The notes beneath the pieces were generated by a model. It worked only from the letters and a program-made list of their open reading frames with translations, did not search any database and was not told the origin of the DNA. A stretch of DNA of 64,000 nucleotides from a virus, in IMG/VR virus record IMGVR_UViG_3300017917_001271, positions 1 through 64,000 of that record; one strand, written 5' to 3'. Position numbers and translations under genes: made by a program. Positions 53,313-60,698 of this stretch are shown here, piece after piece. Numbering within the stretch: the stretch's first letter is position 1; every line of letters starts with the position of its first letter.

Positions 53313-53341
53313 ATTATAGTTGGATCAGTGGGTCTTGTCAA
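53313..53341 (-). promoter_or_regulatory. Perfect sigma70-type promoter of the MoxR gene
   Basis: On the minus strand TTGACA (53341-53336), 17 bases, TATAAT (53318-53313). The spacer has no palindrome, unlike the VWA promoter. A ribosome site AAAGG lies before ATG 53263. The -35 box overlaps the end of the upstream gene. Confidence 0.85.
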
Positions 53342-53745
53342 CTGTTTTGTTCTGCGTCCAAATCTTTCTGACGCTCATTCATTGCTTTTATTAGTCCAAA
53401 TTTTCGAATATCGTCTGAAAACAAGTAAAGTTCAAAACTTTTCTTTTCCGAAAAAACAGTAATACTTTGGTTAGTTAAAAAATATGGACAATCGATATAT
53501 TTTTCCAAAAATATAATTGTCTGTGGACTTAATTCGATTGGGTCAGTAAACGGTATTTCGTAGCTTTGCAGATTCAATTCATTTACCAAAAAATCAAATC
53601 CTTCTTCACTTAATCTGAATGCAGTTTGTTTGTTTACACGGTTTGATTGCCACCATTTATGAGAAAATAGTTTTACGTTGGCATCGTCAGTGCTTTTGCC
53701 CCACTGTTGTAAAAAAATTTTAGTGAGAACATCTCGGCCTATCAT
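53338..53745 (-). CDS. Conserved unknown protein
   Basis: This 135-residue protein starts MIGRDVLTKIFLQQWGKSTD and contains FRLSEEGFDFLVNELNLQSY, then LEKYIDCPYFLTNQSITVFS and LYLFSDDIRKFGLIKAM. I recall this pattern as a conserved hypothetical of T4-like marine phages. Its start overlaps the upstream stop by 4 bases. Function not known. Confidence 0.78.
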   Translation of the reverse strand: MIGRDVLTKIFLQQWGKSTDDANVKLFSHKWWQSNRVNKQTAFRLSEEGFDFLVNELNLQSYEIPFTDPIELSPQTIIFLEKYIDCPYFLTNQSITVFSEKKSFELYLFSDDIRKFGLIKAMNERQKDLDAEQNS

Positions 53746-54026
53746 TTTATAATTGTGCCACTAGTGAGTTTGACTACTTGAAAATCTTCAGTTCCAAAAG
53801 TCAAATTTAATTTCTTTGCAAGGTTGTGTGCGTGACCAGGATTGCTAAAGCTAACTTTTTTGTATTTAGGTCCGGGGTAACTGGTCAAACTATTGAAACT
53901 CTTTAAGTTAAATGGCTCGCTTTTATAGAAGACAGCCCATATTGCGTCTGCTTCTAAAATCTGTTCTGTTTTGTAAGTTTTTTTATTAGTGTGTTCTAAT
54001 AAAACTTTTGGCTTCGGTCTACTCAT
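53742..54026 (-). CDS. Conserved small basic protein
   Basis: This 94-residue protein is taken from ATG 54026 (MSRPKPKVLL). An upstream in-frame TTG at 54035 is less likely. It is rich in Lys, with YPGPKYKKVSFSNPGHAHNL near 60-80 and a short tail VVKLTSGTIIK. A GATAAATA late promoter lies 32 bases upstream. Conserved in marine T4-like phages as far as I recall. No function known. Confidence 0.75.
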   Translation of the reverse strand: MSRPKPKVLLEHTNKKTYKTEQILEADAIWAVFYKSEPFNLKSFNSLTSYPGPKYKKVSFSNPGHAHNLAKKLNLTFGTEDFQVVKLTSGTIIK

Positions 54027-54058
54027 AATGCGCAATTCCAGTTAATTAACTACGCATA

Positions 54059-54066
54059 TATTTATC
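54059..54066 (-). promoter_or_regulatory. T4-type late promoter (GATAAATA), repeated element
   Basis: GATAAATA inside a 16-base sequence that is identical at 54893-54908. It drives the 94-residue gene and the 135-residue gene behind it. Confidence 0.7.
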
Positions 54067-54068
54067 TT

Positions 54069-54317
54069 TTATTTCTGATCTTCGAAGCCACCACCGTCCA
54101 TTGATACACTAACTACATCTGTTTCAAAACTGCGTTTTAACTCACTTAATAAGGTATAATGATCTTGATTAAGTTTATCTAAGCACTCAGTTAGTGCTAA
54201 AACAAGCATCCTTGCTTGTTGGATGCTTATTTTAACTTCTTTACTTTGTGTTTGTTCTGCCGAGCGAACCTGTTGAACAAACTGTGTTATTGGTGTTAAA
54301 TTAATTTGATTTTGCAT
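54069..54317 (-). CDS. Conserved small helical protein
   Basis: This 82-residue protein has TPITQFVQQVRSAEQTQSKE near 8-27, then ISIQQARMLVLALTECLDKL and an acidic end (SVSMDGGGFEDQK). I recall close look-alikes across cyanophage-type T4-like genomes, function unknown. It overlaps the previous gene by 17 bases. Confidence 0.78.
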   Translation of the reverse strand: MQNQINLTPITQFVQQVRSAEQTQSKEVKISIQQARMLVLALTECLDKLNQDHYTLLSELKRSFETDVVSVSMDGGGFEDQK

Positions 54318-54849
54318 TTGCCAATACCTGTTTCATTTCAATTTCTGTTTTGAAGGGTCCTTTATAAGGATAGCGTTCAATAGTGATAAGTTTAGGACAA
54401 TGACTCTTAACCCAGCCTTTGTCAAATTTAATAATATAATAGCCTGCGCAGTATAAACTCTTGCTGGCATTTGATTTTGTGAATAGTGGAAGTCTACGTT
54501 GAACATCATACATCGGATTGTATGGTTTGCAACTAGTGGGGTATCCGTGACAATCGTTTTGTTCTACGGCAGTTACTTTAACTTTTTCATTTTTAATGAA
54601 AAAATCTTTACCAAACTGTTTTGTTAGATCGTCTTTTTTGTTAAACATAACTTCGCCGTTAACACTACTAAGAATAAATTTATTATTTTCTTTTTTGTGT
54701 AGCACAGCAATTTTAGAACCATTTTCTTCTACGATCCAAAATTTTCCATCTACGATTGGCTTTGCGTGTATCTCTGTCATTGTTATCTCCTTGCATCCCT
54801 GTTTTTTGTTTGGGCATGTTGTGGCGTACATACATTCTGTATCATACAT
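54301..54849 (-). CDS. Conserved unknown protein with two possible starts
   Basis: The 182-residue form starts at ATG 54849 with ribosome site AGGAG. A second in-frame ATG at 54780 has an equally strong AGGAG and gives 159 residues. The short extra N-terminus is Cys-rich (MYDTECMYATTCPNKKQGC). The main part begins MTEIHAKPIVDGKFWIVEEN, which I recall from marine T4-like phages, and later has CHGYPTSCKPYNP and WVKSHCPKL. A late promoter lies 50 bases upstream. Function unknown. Both forms may be made. Confidence 0.75.
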   Translation of the reverse strand: MYDTECMYATTCPNKKQGCKEITMTEIHAKPIVDGKFWIVEENGSKIAVLHKKENNKFILSSVNGEVMFNKKDDLTKQFGKDFFIKNEKVKVTAVEQNDCHGYPTSCKPYNPMYDVQRRLPLFTKSNASKSLYCAGYYIIKFDKGWVKSHCPKLITIERYPYKGPFKTEIEMKQVLANAKSN

Positions 54850-54899
54850 AATTTTCTCCTCTTACTAGGCCCCGGAGGCACCTTAGTAATGTACGCATA

Positions 54900-54907
54900 T
54901 ATTTATC
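54900..54907 (-). promoter_or_regulatory. T4-type late promoter (GATAAATA), repeated element
   Basis: GATAAATA overlaps the stop codon of the 49-residue gene. The 16 surrounding bases (54893-54908) are identical to 54052-54067. Confidence 0.7.
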
Positions 54908-55052
54908 TCTTAAAAATACCCTTAATCCATTGGATTAAATTATAATATCTCCAATGATAATCTGTTAGCATCGGAGATATATGTGGACATCGCCCTTGTC
55001 TCCAATCGCAGTTTGCACGAATGTCTTCACCGCAAGTTGTGCATTTATTCAT
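54903..55052 (-). CDS. 49-residue Cys-rich protein (zinc-ribbon-like)
   Basis: A short gene read from ATG 55052 to TAA at 54903. Its ATG overlaps the stop of the upstream gene (ATGA), as is usual in this run. The sequence starts MNKCTTCGEDIRANCDW and continues RCPH: four Cys and a His spaced as C-x2-C-x7-C-x6-C-x-H, which could bind one zinc. The end is aromatic and basic (DYHWRYYNLIQWIKGIFKR). Function unknown. Nucleic-acid or protein binding is possible. Confidence 0.7.
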   Translation of the reverse strand: MNKCTTCGEDIRANCDWRQGRCPHISPMLTDYHWRYYNLIQWIKGIFKR

Positions 55053-55543
55053 TTGTCGTCCTCGTCTGAGTATGGTGCTACATTTTCTTCAATAATGGCA
55101 GTATCACCGTAACCGTTGGCATCTACTAGGTCAACTTTTACAGGACCAATAATTGCTACATGATCATCTTCAATTTCCCAATTATGATCACCGTCGTAAA
55201 TCCAAGCAGTCCCCCAACGTCCGTCTTCGTCTTCTTTTTCTCCGCGAAGTATTGCTTCAATATCTGCTTTTTCTTCTTCTGTAAATCCGTCGCTGAAGTT
55301 TACATATACTGAGATAAGGTCGTCTAGTTCACAGCCCCAGCCTACTTGAGGATTGCAGTGAACGCGGTCTGTTTCAAACTTCCAAACAGGTTCATCTTCT
55401 TCTCTAAATGCCTGCCCCCACCGCCATAGTTCAGTTACATCAAATCCGCGAATAGTGCCATCAGGTAAGCGTTCAAAAACATCTACAAAATATTCTACTG
55501 ATTTCTTTTCTAAAGGAGTAATGCGGTAGAGCTTTTCCATCAT
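55049..55543 (-). CDS. Acidic unknown protein A
   Basis: This 164-residue protein is strongly acidic, with Asp and Glu throughout (YSDEDDK at the end). It has ELWRWGQAFREEDEPVWKFE near 40-60 and SDGFTEEEKADIEAILRGEK near 103-122. TAWIYDGDHNWEIEDD and VAIIGPVKVDLVD follow. Its start overlaps the stop of acidic protein B, and it looks like a distant paralogue of B. I do not know the family. The charge could suit a DNA-mimic protein (speculation). Confidence 0.75.
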   Translation of the reverse strand: MMEKLYRITPLEKKSVEYFVDVFERLPDGTIRGFDVTELWRWGQAFREEDEPVWKFETDRVHCNPQVGWGCELDDLISVYVNFSDGFTEEEKADIEAILRGEKEDEDGRWGTAWIYDGDHNWEIEDDHVAIIGPVKVDLVDANGYGDTAIIEENVAPYSDEDDK

Positions 55544-56037
55544 TCGTCCTTGTAGTCAACAACATTACCATTTTCATCTGCACAGATGATACGCACTTTT
55601 TCACCTGCTTCGTTTTCAATAAGAATTGGTCCCCAGATCCATGCTTGGGTTTCGCTCTGGCTCCAACCTTCTTGATTTTCAAGTACATCGTAGATATCGC
55701 CTTCTTCATCAATAAGCTCTTGAAGGCGCTCTTTTTCTTCTTCATCCATGTCTTCTGGAAATTCAATTTCTTCCCAGCAGCCATCCCACATACTCTCTAA
55801 TTCAACACTTTCAATATTATTAAATGAGCAGTTGTACATGTCGATGCTATCTTTAGAACCGTCACCGCCTGGTACATAATCAAAATCAAATTCTGGCGGA
55901 TTGTCGTCACTAGTTTCGACGATAAAACTAGCACCTCTGAATCCAGTTTGTCGAACAATAGTCATACCGTCTTTGGTATAATGCTCGTGTTCTTCGCATG
56001 ACTTTTTGTAGTAAGGCGATACTTTCCATGTTGCCAT
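55540..56037 (-). CDS. Acidic unknown protein B
   Basis: This 165-residue protein is taken from ATG 56037 (MATWKVSPYYKKSCEEHEHY) with ribosome site AAGGAG. The frame is open further upstream but without a good start. It has EFPEDMDEEEKERLQELIDE near 105-124, followed by TQAWIWGPILIENEAGEKVR. The layout of an acidic helix, then Trp-rich strand and GPI/GPV turn parallels protein A. No known function. Confidence 0.75.
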   Translation of the reverse strand: MATWKVSPYYKKSCEEHEHYTKDGMTIVRQTGFRGASFIVETSDDNPPEFDFDYVPGGDGSKDSIDMYNCSFNNIESVELESMWDGCWEEIEFPEDMDEEEKERLQELIDEEGDIYDVLENQEGWSQSETQAWIWGPILIENEAGEKVRIICADENGNVVDYKDE

Positions 56038-56038
56038 A

Positions 56039-57025
56039 TTATTCTCCTTGATATTTTGCTTGGAACGGTTCTGCGTATTGTTGTACATTATCCGCAACTT
56101 TTTTCATATCCCAAGCATTGCAGAATTTAAGTAGTCGAATTCCAACTTGAGATACATCTTTAGTAACGCAATCTACTTCGATGGTTTTCTTAATAAGTTC
56201 TTTGATGTCGTCGGGCTGATGATTTAGATCAATTAGTCTACGATTGCGTTCGTAATCTTCTAGTACACGATGTTCTTTTCCTTCGTGATCAACCCATCTC
56301 TGCAGCATGAGATTGTTCCACGCAAATCCTTTGCTTTTACGATCTTCGAACGCTTCAGTAAGACCCACTTTGTTTTTTGTACCTTTAACACGCACACCTG
56401 GATACGCCGAGAAGACATTATCACTGGTATCACCACGCATACATTTTTCAAATAAGAGCCATTCTGGGTTTGGAACTTCTTTAGCTTCTTTGGTCTTTTT
56501 GTCAATAACACGTTTGCCTTTGGCATCGAAGATTCCTTCATGTGTAATATGATGTTCTTGGACACCATTATATTGACTGACGTTTGGCGCAATCAACTGA
56601 TAAAAATCGCTGTCAGTACTAATGATCACATGTTTATCTTTAGGATGATTTTGAATGAATCCTGCAATAAGGTCGTCTGCTTCTAGCTGAGGATGATGTA
56701 GGACTGTACAGTTAGTCTTCTCGATAATAAACTGTTTAAATTCGTCAAACGCTTCCCAGAACAACTTGTCCTCGTCTTGCTCGCGTTGCGTCATAGCCGC
56801 ACGACTTTCTTGTCGATTACGTTTGTAAGGCTCGTAAAAGTCCTTACGCCACGATCTACCTTCGAGGCAGAACACTACATGATTACCGCCAAAGTCGTTC
56901 CATGCTTTTTTAATACTGTTAAAAGTAATATGAAAAGCCATGCCAAGTTTAATATCGCTAGAACCTTGTACAACGTGTCTAGCACGGAAGAATGTGTTGG
57001 CTGTATCAACCAAAATGTATGTCAT
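56039..57025 (-). CDS. FEN-type 5'-3' exonuclease / RNase H-like
   Basis: This 328-residue protein is taken from ATG 57025 (MTYILVDTAN), which overlaps the upstream stop. Acidic motifs of the flap/5' exonuclease family are present: ILVDTANTFFR at 4-14, SWRKDFYEPYKRNR near 60-74, EADDLIAG near 115, STDSDFYQL near 135 and MRGDTSDNV near 196. T4 RNase H belongs to this family and removes RNA primers from lagging-strand fragments. Here the same role, or a 5' exonuclease, is likely. The length fits T4 rnh (305). Confidence 0.85.
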   Translation of the reverse strand: MTYILVDTANTFFRARHVVQGSSDIKLGMAFHITFNSIKKAWNDFGGNHVVFCLEGRSWRKDFYEPYKRNRQESRAAMTQREQDEDKLFWEAFDEFKQFIIEKTNCTVLHHPQLEADDLIAGFIQNHPKDKHVIISTDSDFYQLIAPNVSQYNGVQEHHITHEGIFDAKGKRVIDKKTKEAKEVPNPEWLLFEKCMRGDTSDNVFSAYPGVRVKGTKNKVGLTEAFEDRKSKGFAWNNLMLQRWVDHEGKEHRVLEDYERNRRLIDLNHQPDDIKELIKKTIEVDCVTKDVSQVGIRLLKFCNAWDMKKVADNVQQYAEPFQAKYQGE

Positions 57026-57600
57026 TTGTAATATTCCATGTCTGCAGCAAAAACAAATCGATATTCGCTTGAATCGCAAATACCAGGCCTATGCCACAGT
57101 TTACTAGGATATATGTTCCATGTCAAATGGTTTGGTTTTAAGAAGTAAGTATCTTCAAAATTTGGAGCTGAATTTACTGAAAATTCGGTTCCTGCTAAGT
57201 CAAAATTTTCAATTTTAGGAATATGCACATACCATACACCACTTAGTGTATCTGTAGTTCCGTCGTTGTCGCTGATGTGATGATTATGCCAAAAATCGTT
57301 TCTATTTTCGGTTGTTTCGTTATTGGTCATGAACACCCAACTCATTATATTTTTAATCCGAACTTCTCGGTCTAAAAACATAAAACAACTATAAACAAAA
57401 CTTTGCCTCATCTTTAAAAACACACGTTCTTGTCTTGCAAAAAGATTTTGTTTAGTTTGAAACTTTGGGCTATTGGTAAAATAATTACCTGATGCAATAA
57501 TACCTTCAGTGATTTTTTTAATTTGATCGTTGTCGTCTTGTTTGATCAAAGAAGACCAATCATATAATTCAATGTATTCGTTGCGTTCAACTATTTTCAT
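57022..57600 (-). CDS. 2OG-Fe(II) oxygenase-like protein
   Basis: This 192-residue protein has the double-stranded beta-helix pattern of small phage 2-oxoglutarate, iron-dependent oxygenases. FWHNHHISDND near 103-113 can supply His and Asp ligands. TLSGVWYVHIPKI follows near 117-129. The distal His and Arg are probably in LWHRPG...SEYRFVFAAD near 167-187. The substrate is unknown. T4-like marine phages often carry such genes. It overlaps both neighbours by 4 bases. Confidence 0.7.
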   Translation of the reverse strand: MKIVERNEYIELYDWSSLIKQDDNDQIKKITEGIIASGNYFTNSPKFQTKQNLFARQERVFLKMRQSFVYSCFMFLDREVRIKNIMSWVFMTNNETTENRNDFWHNHHISDNDGTTDTLSGVWYVHIPKIENFDLAGTEFSVNSAPNFEDTYFLKPNHLTWNIYPSKLWHRPGICDSSEYRFVFAADMEYYK

Positions 57601-58028
57601 TCTATTGCTGCTTTTCCGTCTGCAAGTTTAGTCACATTGATGAATCCTGCATTGTGTCTGCTTGGATCTTGGCCTGCTTCTGCTAACATATTTGCGGCCA
57701 AATCTCTAAACCAACGATCGACGATTTCTTCTTCAGGATCGCCTTCGAATCCATAACCAGATTTTTTAAGTTCTGTTATGAAATGTTCGTTCCAGTCTAG
57801 CTCAAAAAAACCGTTTCGTACATTGTCCTTGTTGACTTTAGTGTCTAGTACAGCGACCCACGGTTCTCCTTTAGCAGTAGCTCTTTCTTTCGAAGTCATT
57901 TTAGCAAGAGCTTCTGCTTCTTTTGCTTTACGTGCTTCTTCTTCCGCAGCAATTTTTTCAGCTTCTAGACGAGCCTTTTCTTCTTCTATTTTTTTGATTC
58001 CGGTAATACGTTTAAAAAAGTCTTTCAT
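57597..58028 (-). CDS. Conserved coiled-coil protein
   Basis: This 143-residue protein is taken from ATG 58028 (MKDFFKRITG), overlapping the queE stop (TAATG). Residues 14-45 form a Glu/Ala/Lys coiled coil. The conserved second half has KGEPWVAVLDTKVNKDNVRN and GFFELDWNEHFITELKKSGY, then EEEIVDRWFRDLA. I recall this second half in many cyanophage-type genomes, function unknown. Confidence 0.8.
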   Translation of the reverse strand: MKDFFKRITGIKKIEEEKARLEAEKIAAEEEARKAKEAEALAKMTSKERATAKGEPWVAVLDTKVNKDNVRNGFFELDWNEHFITELKKSGYGFEGDPEEEIVDRWFRDLAANMLAEAGQDPSRHNAGFINVTKLADGKAAIE

Positions 58029-58888
58029 TATGTACCCCACTCGTTTTTAAACAATGGAACCTGTAGCCTGTCACTGTAACGAAGACCGTTCTTCATTGCT
58101 AGTTCTGCTACACGACGATTGTTTAATGTGTAAACACTTTCAACACCACCAACAGGCATCAAGTAGCAAGGGCCTGTAAAGCCTTCTGCACGATAAATGT
58201 CTAGTGTTTCAAGTGCTTCTTCTGCATCTTCCTCAGTGGCTACTACAAATTTAAGATATGTGTAACCAACTTCTTCGTAACTGCAAATAATATCTGGTCT
58301 AATTGCTTCGCTACGTTCTTCTCCGCTACAGCTAAGTTTTGCACTAACACTAAATGTTACTTCGTGATCTTTTACACCGCCAAGTGGAGGTTGTTGCCAT
58401 GCAATTAAAAAGTCTCTGAAACCTTTTTGTAGTTCTTGAGTACCGTTTGTTTCAAACGTAATTTCTTTAAGTCCTCCCATACGAGGATCGCTAATTAAGT
58501 CTTCGTATGCTCGTTGCCATCCTAGCAATGGTTCGCCACCTGTAATAACAAGGTGTTCACTTTCCCACTTATTATAAGGCAGGATTTCCATTATGCGTTC
58601 AATAATAGCATCGCTAGTAAGCATAGGACTAAGATCCTTAAACCTTGGATCCCAACTTGCATAGCTATCACATCCAGTACTAACCAACGGTAGTTCTTCA
58701 TATTTCTTAAACTCTGTAATTCTTGCAGCGATTGCTTCTACTTCTTTACTCGCTTGTCCTTTAGGCATACCAAAACCGGCACATTTAAAATTACAACCAA
58801 ATGTTCGTAAGAAAACGGAAGGCACACCCATGTAACGTCCTTCGCCTTGAATGCTATAAAACAATTCTGCTATTTTAATTTTACTCAT
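58028..58888 (-). CDS. queE: QueE-like radical SAM enzyme (7-carboxy-7-deazaguanine synthase)
   Basis: This 286-residue protein starts IAELFYSIQGEGRYMGVPSV as QueE does, and has ITGGEP at 115-120. The cluster motif is split: C32 and C36 (GCNFKC), then 36 residues before C73 in GCDSYASW, which matches the C-D-T-x-x-S-W end of ordinary QueE. So the third Cys seems displaced by an inserted loop. QueE makes the 7-deazaguanine core from carboxy-tetrahydropterin. With folE nearby it may serve DNA modification or queuosine supply. It overlaps the MazG-like gene by 8 bases. Confidence 0.88.
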   Translation of the reverse strand: MSKIKIAELFYSIQGEGRYMGVPSVFLRTFGCNFKCAGFGMPKGQASKEVEAIAARITEFKKYEELPLVSTGCDSYASWDPRFKDLSPMLTSDAIIERIMEILPYNKWESEHLVITGGEPLLGWQRAYEDLISDPRMGGLKEITFETNGTQELQKGFRDFLIAWQQPPLGGVKDHEVTFSVSAKLSCSGEERSEAIRPDIICSYEEVGYTYLKFVVATEEDAEEALETLDIYRAEGFTGPCYLMPVGGVESVYTLNNRRVAELAMKNGLRYSDRLQVPLFKNEWGT

Positions 58889-59147
58889 ATATCTTTGACC
58901 ACACTTTTAATTTTGTTGCTTTGCGCTCACTTGCTGCTTTGAGTTCGTCTTCATCTAAGACGCCTTGTTCTACAAGTAGTTGGATCATTAGCATAACATC
59001 TCCGGCTTCTTGAGTCAAGTGCTCTTTTTGAGTTCCGCCGTCTTTGTAACTGTTGTGCAAACCAAACCTACGAACTTTACTTATGGCAACGACTAGTTCG
59101 CCACATTCTTCTTGTAGAATGTCCATAATTTCTTGATGTTTAGACAC
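58881..59147 (-). CDS. MazG-like nucleotide pyrophosphohydrolase
   Basis: This protein of 88 residues, counted from GTG 59147, is preceded by AGGA at proper distance. GTG 59153 is too close to it. It has the MazG-type helices with EECGELVVAISKVRRFG near 13-29 and LTQEAGDVMLMIQLL near 44-58, where Glu and Asp bind magnesium. The family hydrolyses (d)NTPs or alarmones. In phages it is thought to adjust host nucleotide pools. The size is that of the single-domain form. Confidence 0.82.
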   Translation of the reverse strand: MSKHQEIMDILQEECGELVVAISKVRRFGLHNSYKDGGTQKEHLTQEAGDVMLMIQLLVEQGVLDEDELKAASERKATKLKVWSKIYE

Positions 59148-59634
59148 AGTCACCTTCCTCTGCTAATTTCGTGGCAGTTGAATTTTTATTATCAACTTTG
59201 GCTTTGCGCTCTTGTTCAAATTTTTCAACATCTTTGATAGCAGACTTCAAAGTCTCTGCATAGTTCAGGGCCTGTTGCTTGCTCATCAATGTAGTAGTTT
59301 CTGCTCGAATGTACCCTTTAATCCAAACAGCCCATGTTAATTTAAGTCTTGTGAAAAAGCCGTTTATGATGTCTTTAATAGTCCAGTCAAATTCTTGTAG
59401 CCATGGATTGTCGATATCATATCTTTTTGCTACAGTTTCCTTCCAGTAATCAGTTTTAACAGTAGCGTAGGTGTTTACACTAACACCAGTTTCTTCTGCT
59501 TCTACTTCTACAGTTAAGGTATGATCAGGTTGTCCACAACCGCAGACAACCTGATACCATTTGCTGTTGCCGTAGTCGTTTGATTTTAAAATACCTTCTG
59601 CTGGAACTTGGGCAGTATTATTTGTATCACTCAT
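59140..59634 (-). CDS. Conserved unknown protein
   Basis: This 164-residue protein is taken from ATG 59634 (MSDTNNTAQV). It contains a Cys-rich turn VVCGCGQPDHTLTVEVEAEE, then DWTIKDIINGFFTRLKLTWA with amphipathic helices, and ends with a charged helix (DVEKFEQERKAK). I recall similar proteins in marine T4-like phages as hypothetical. It overlaps the 72-residue gene by 8 bases and the MazG-like gene by 8. Confidence 0.75.
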   Translation of the reverse strand: MSDTNNTAQVPAEGILKSNDYGNSKWYQVVCGCGQPDHTLTVEVEAEETGVSVNTYATVKTDYWKETVAKRYDIDNPWLQEFDWTIKDIINGFFTRLKLTWAVWIKGYIRAETTTLMSKQQALNYAETLKSAIKDVEKFEQERKAKVDNKNSTATKLAEEGDCV

Positions 59635-59845
59635 AGTCTTCTTCAAACCACTCGTCTACCATTTGCTCTGCTTCTTTCTGTGTAAGAGCATGAACAAAAA
59701 TACGAGCAAGTTCTCCTTGTGTATGTTGTATATCAAATTTGACAACGCCACTAGGAATACGATCAAAATCTCTAAGAACTACAAATTCTTGTAAGTTTCT
59801 AGCGCGGTCAATTAGTTGTTGTGTTAAGTCATGTGCAGTTGTCAT
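59627..59845 (-). CDS. Small unknown protein downstream of folE
   Basis: This 72-residue protein has an alpha-beta layout: LTQQLIDRARNLQEFVVLRD, then KFDIQHTQGELARIFVHALT and a strongly acidic end (DEWFEEDYE). Its ATG overlaps the folE stop by 4 bases. I do not recognise a family. Confidence 0.7.
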   Translation of the reverse strand: MTTAHDLTQQLIDRARNLQEFVVLRDFDRIPSGVVKFDIQHTQGELARIFVHALTQKEAEQMVDEWFEEDYE

Positions 59846-60651
59846 CTTGGGGCAAACTCCTGTTGCATTTTAATATTATCAAAGAATTCTTTCTTTGTAC
59901 CGTGGTCATCTTTAAAAGCGCCTTTTAATACCGTAGTTTGTGTTAGGCTACTATGCGCCATAATGCCTCTGTTTTCACAACACCCGTGTGTTGCTTGAAT
60001 ATAAACACCTAAATCTTTTGCTCCGGTTGCTTTGGCGATCTCGCGAGCAATATCATTAGCAAGTTCCTCCTGGAGAGTACCACGTCTTGCACACCACTGT
60101 GCGATGCGGGTGTACTTAGAAAGTCCAATGAGCTTCTCAGCTGCAATAAGACCAATATAGGCAACACCATTAACGGGTTGGTGATGATGGCTACACATAC
60201 TGCGAAGCTCACTACGAACAACCAGCATACCTTCATAACGGTCCTGTGAGTCGTTTGGAAATGCTGTTGCGTCTGGTGCTGGTTCATATCTTCCACTCAT
60301 TATTTCGTTGAAGTACATTTTAGCCAATCGCTTCGCTGTACCATGCGAATTAGGATCTGTTTCGCGATCAATTAGAAGTGTATCTAGAACTTGTTCAAAT
60401 GCCTTTGTAGCTTCTTTGATTAGTTGTTCTTTATCTTCTTCGCTGACGTAATCGCTGATATTGTCGCCAGCCCAGAAGCGTTTTTTATCTGATTTCATTC
60501 TTTCACGAATGACTTGTGCAAGATTCTTTTCTGGAGGAGCTGCTGGCGCTTTTACATATACAGGTGTTTCAACTTGTACGTATTCATCTTTTTTAAATTC
60601 TGTATTAACATCTGCGTTAAGTACAGGATCTGGTGTAAATTTTGTTGTCAA
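59842..60651 (-). CDS. folE: GTP cyclohydrolase I
   Basis: This 269-residue protein has the FolE zinc-site motif SMCSHHHQP at 151-159 and the second Cys in HGCCENRGI at 222-230. It also has GLSKYTRIAQWCARR near 176-190. FolE converts GTP to dihydroneopterin triphosphate, first step to folate and to 7-deazaguanine. It can thus feed both thymidylate synthesis (thyX) and QueE. About 75 residues precede the catalytic domain, including a Pro/Ala-rich stretch at 33-42 that is absent from the short bacterial forms. A sigma70-like promoter lies upstream. Confidence 0.93.
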   Translation of the reverse strand: MTTKFTPDPVLNADVNTEFKKDEYVQVETPVYVKAPAAPPEKNLAQVIRERMKSDKKRFWAGDNISDYVSEEDKEQLIKEATKAFEQVLDTLLIDRETDPNSHGTAKRLAKMYFNEIMSGRYEPAPDATAFPNDSQDRYEGMLVVRSELRSMCSHHHQPVNGVAYIGLIAAEKLIGLSKYTRIAQWCARRGTLQEELANDIAREIAKATGAKDLGVYIQATHGCCENRGIMAHSSLTQTTVLKGAFKDDHGTKKEFFDNIKMQQEFAPR

Positions 60652-60683
60652 TTATATTCTCCGAGTTAAGGCGGTGGATCGCC

Positions 60684-60698
60684 ATAATACTGTATTAT
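60684..60698. promoter_or_regulatory. 15-base palindrome at the folE promoter
   Basis: ATAATAC and GTATTAT are exact complements around one central base, overlapping the -10 box and the expected RNA start. It is a candidate operator, though AT-rich palindromes of this size also arise by chance. Confidence 0.4.
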
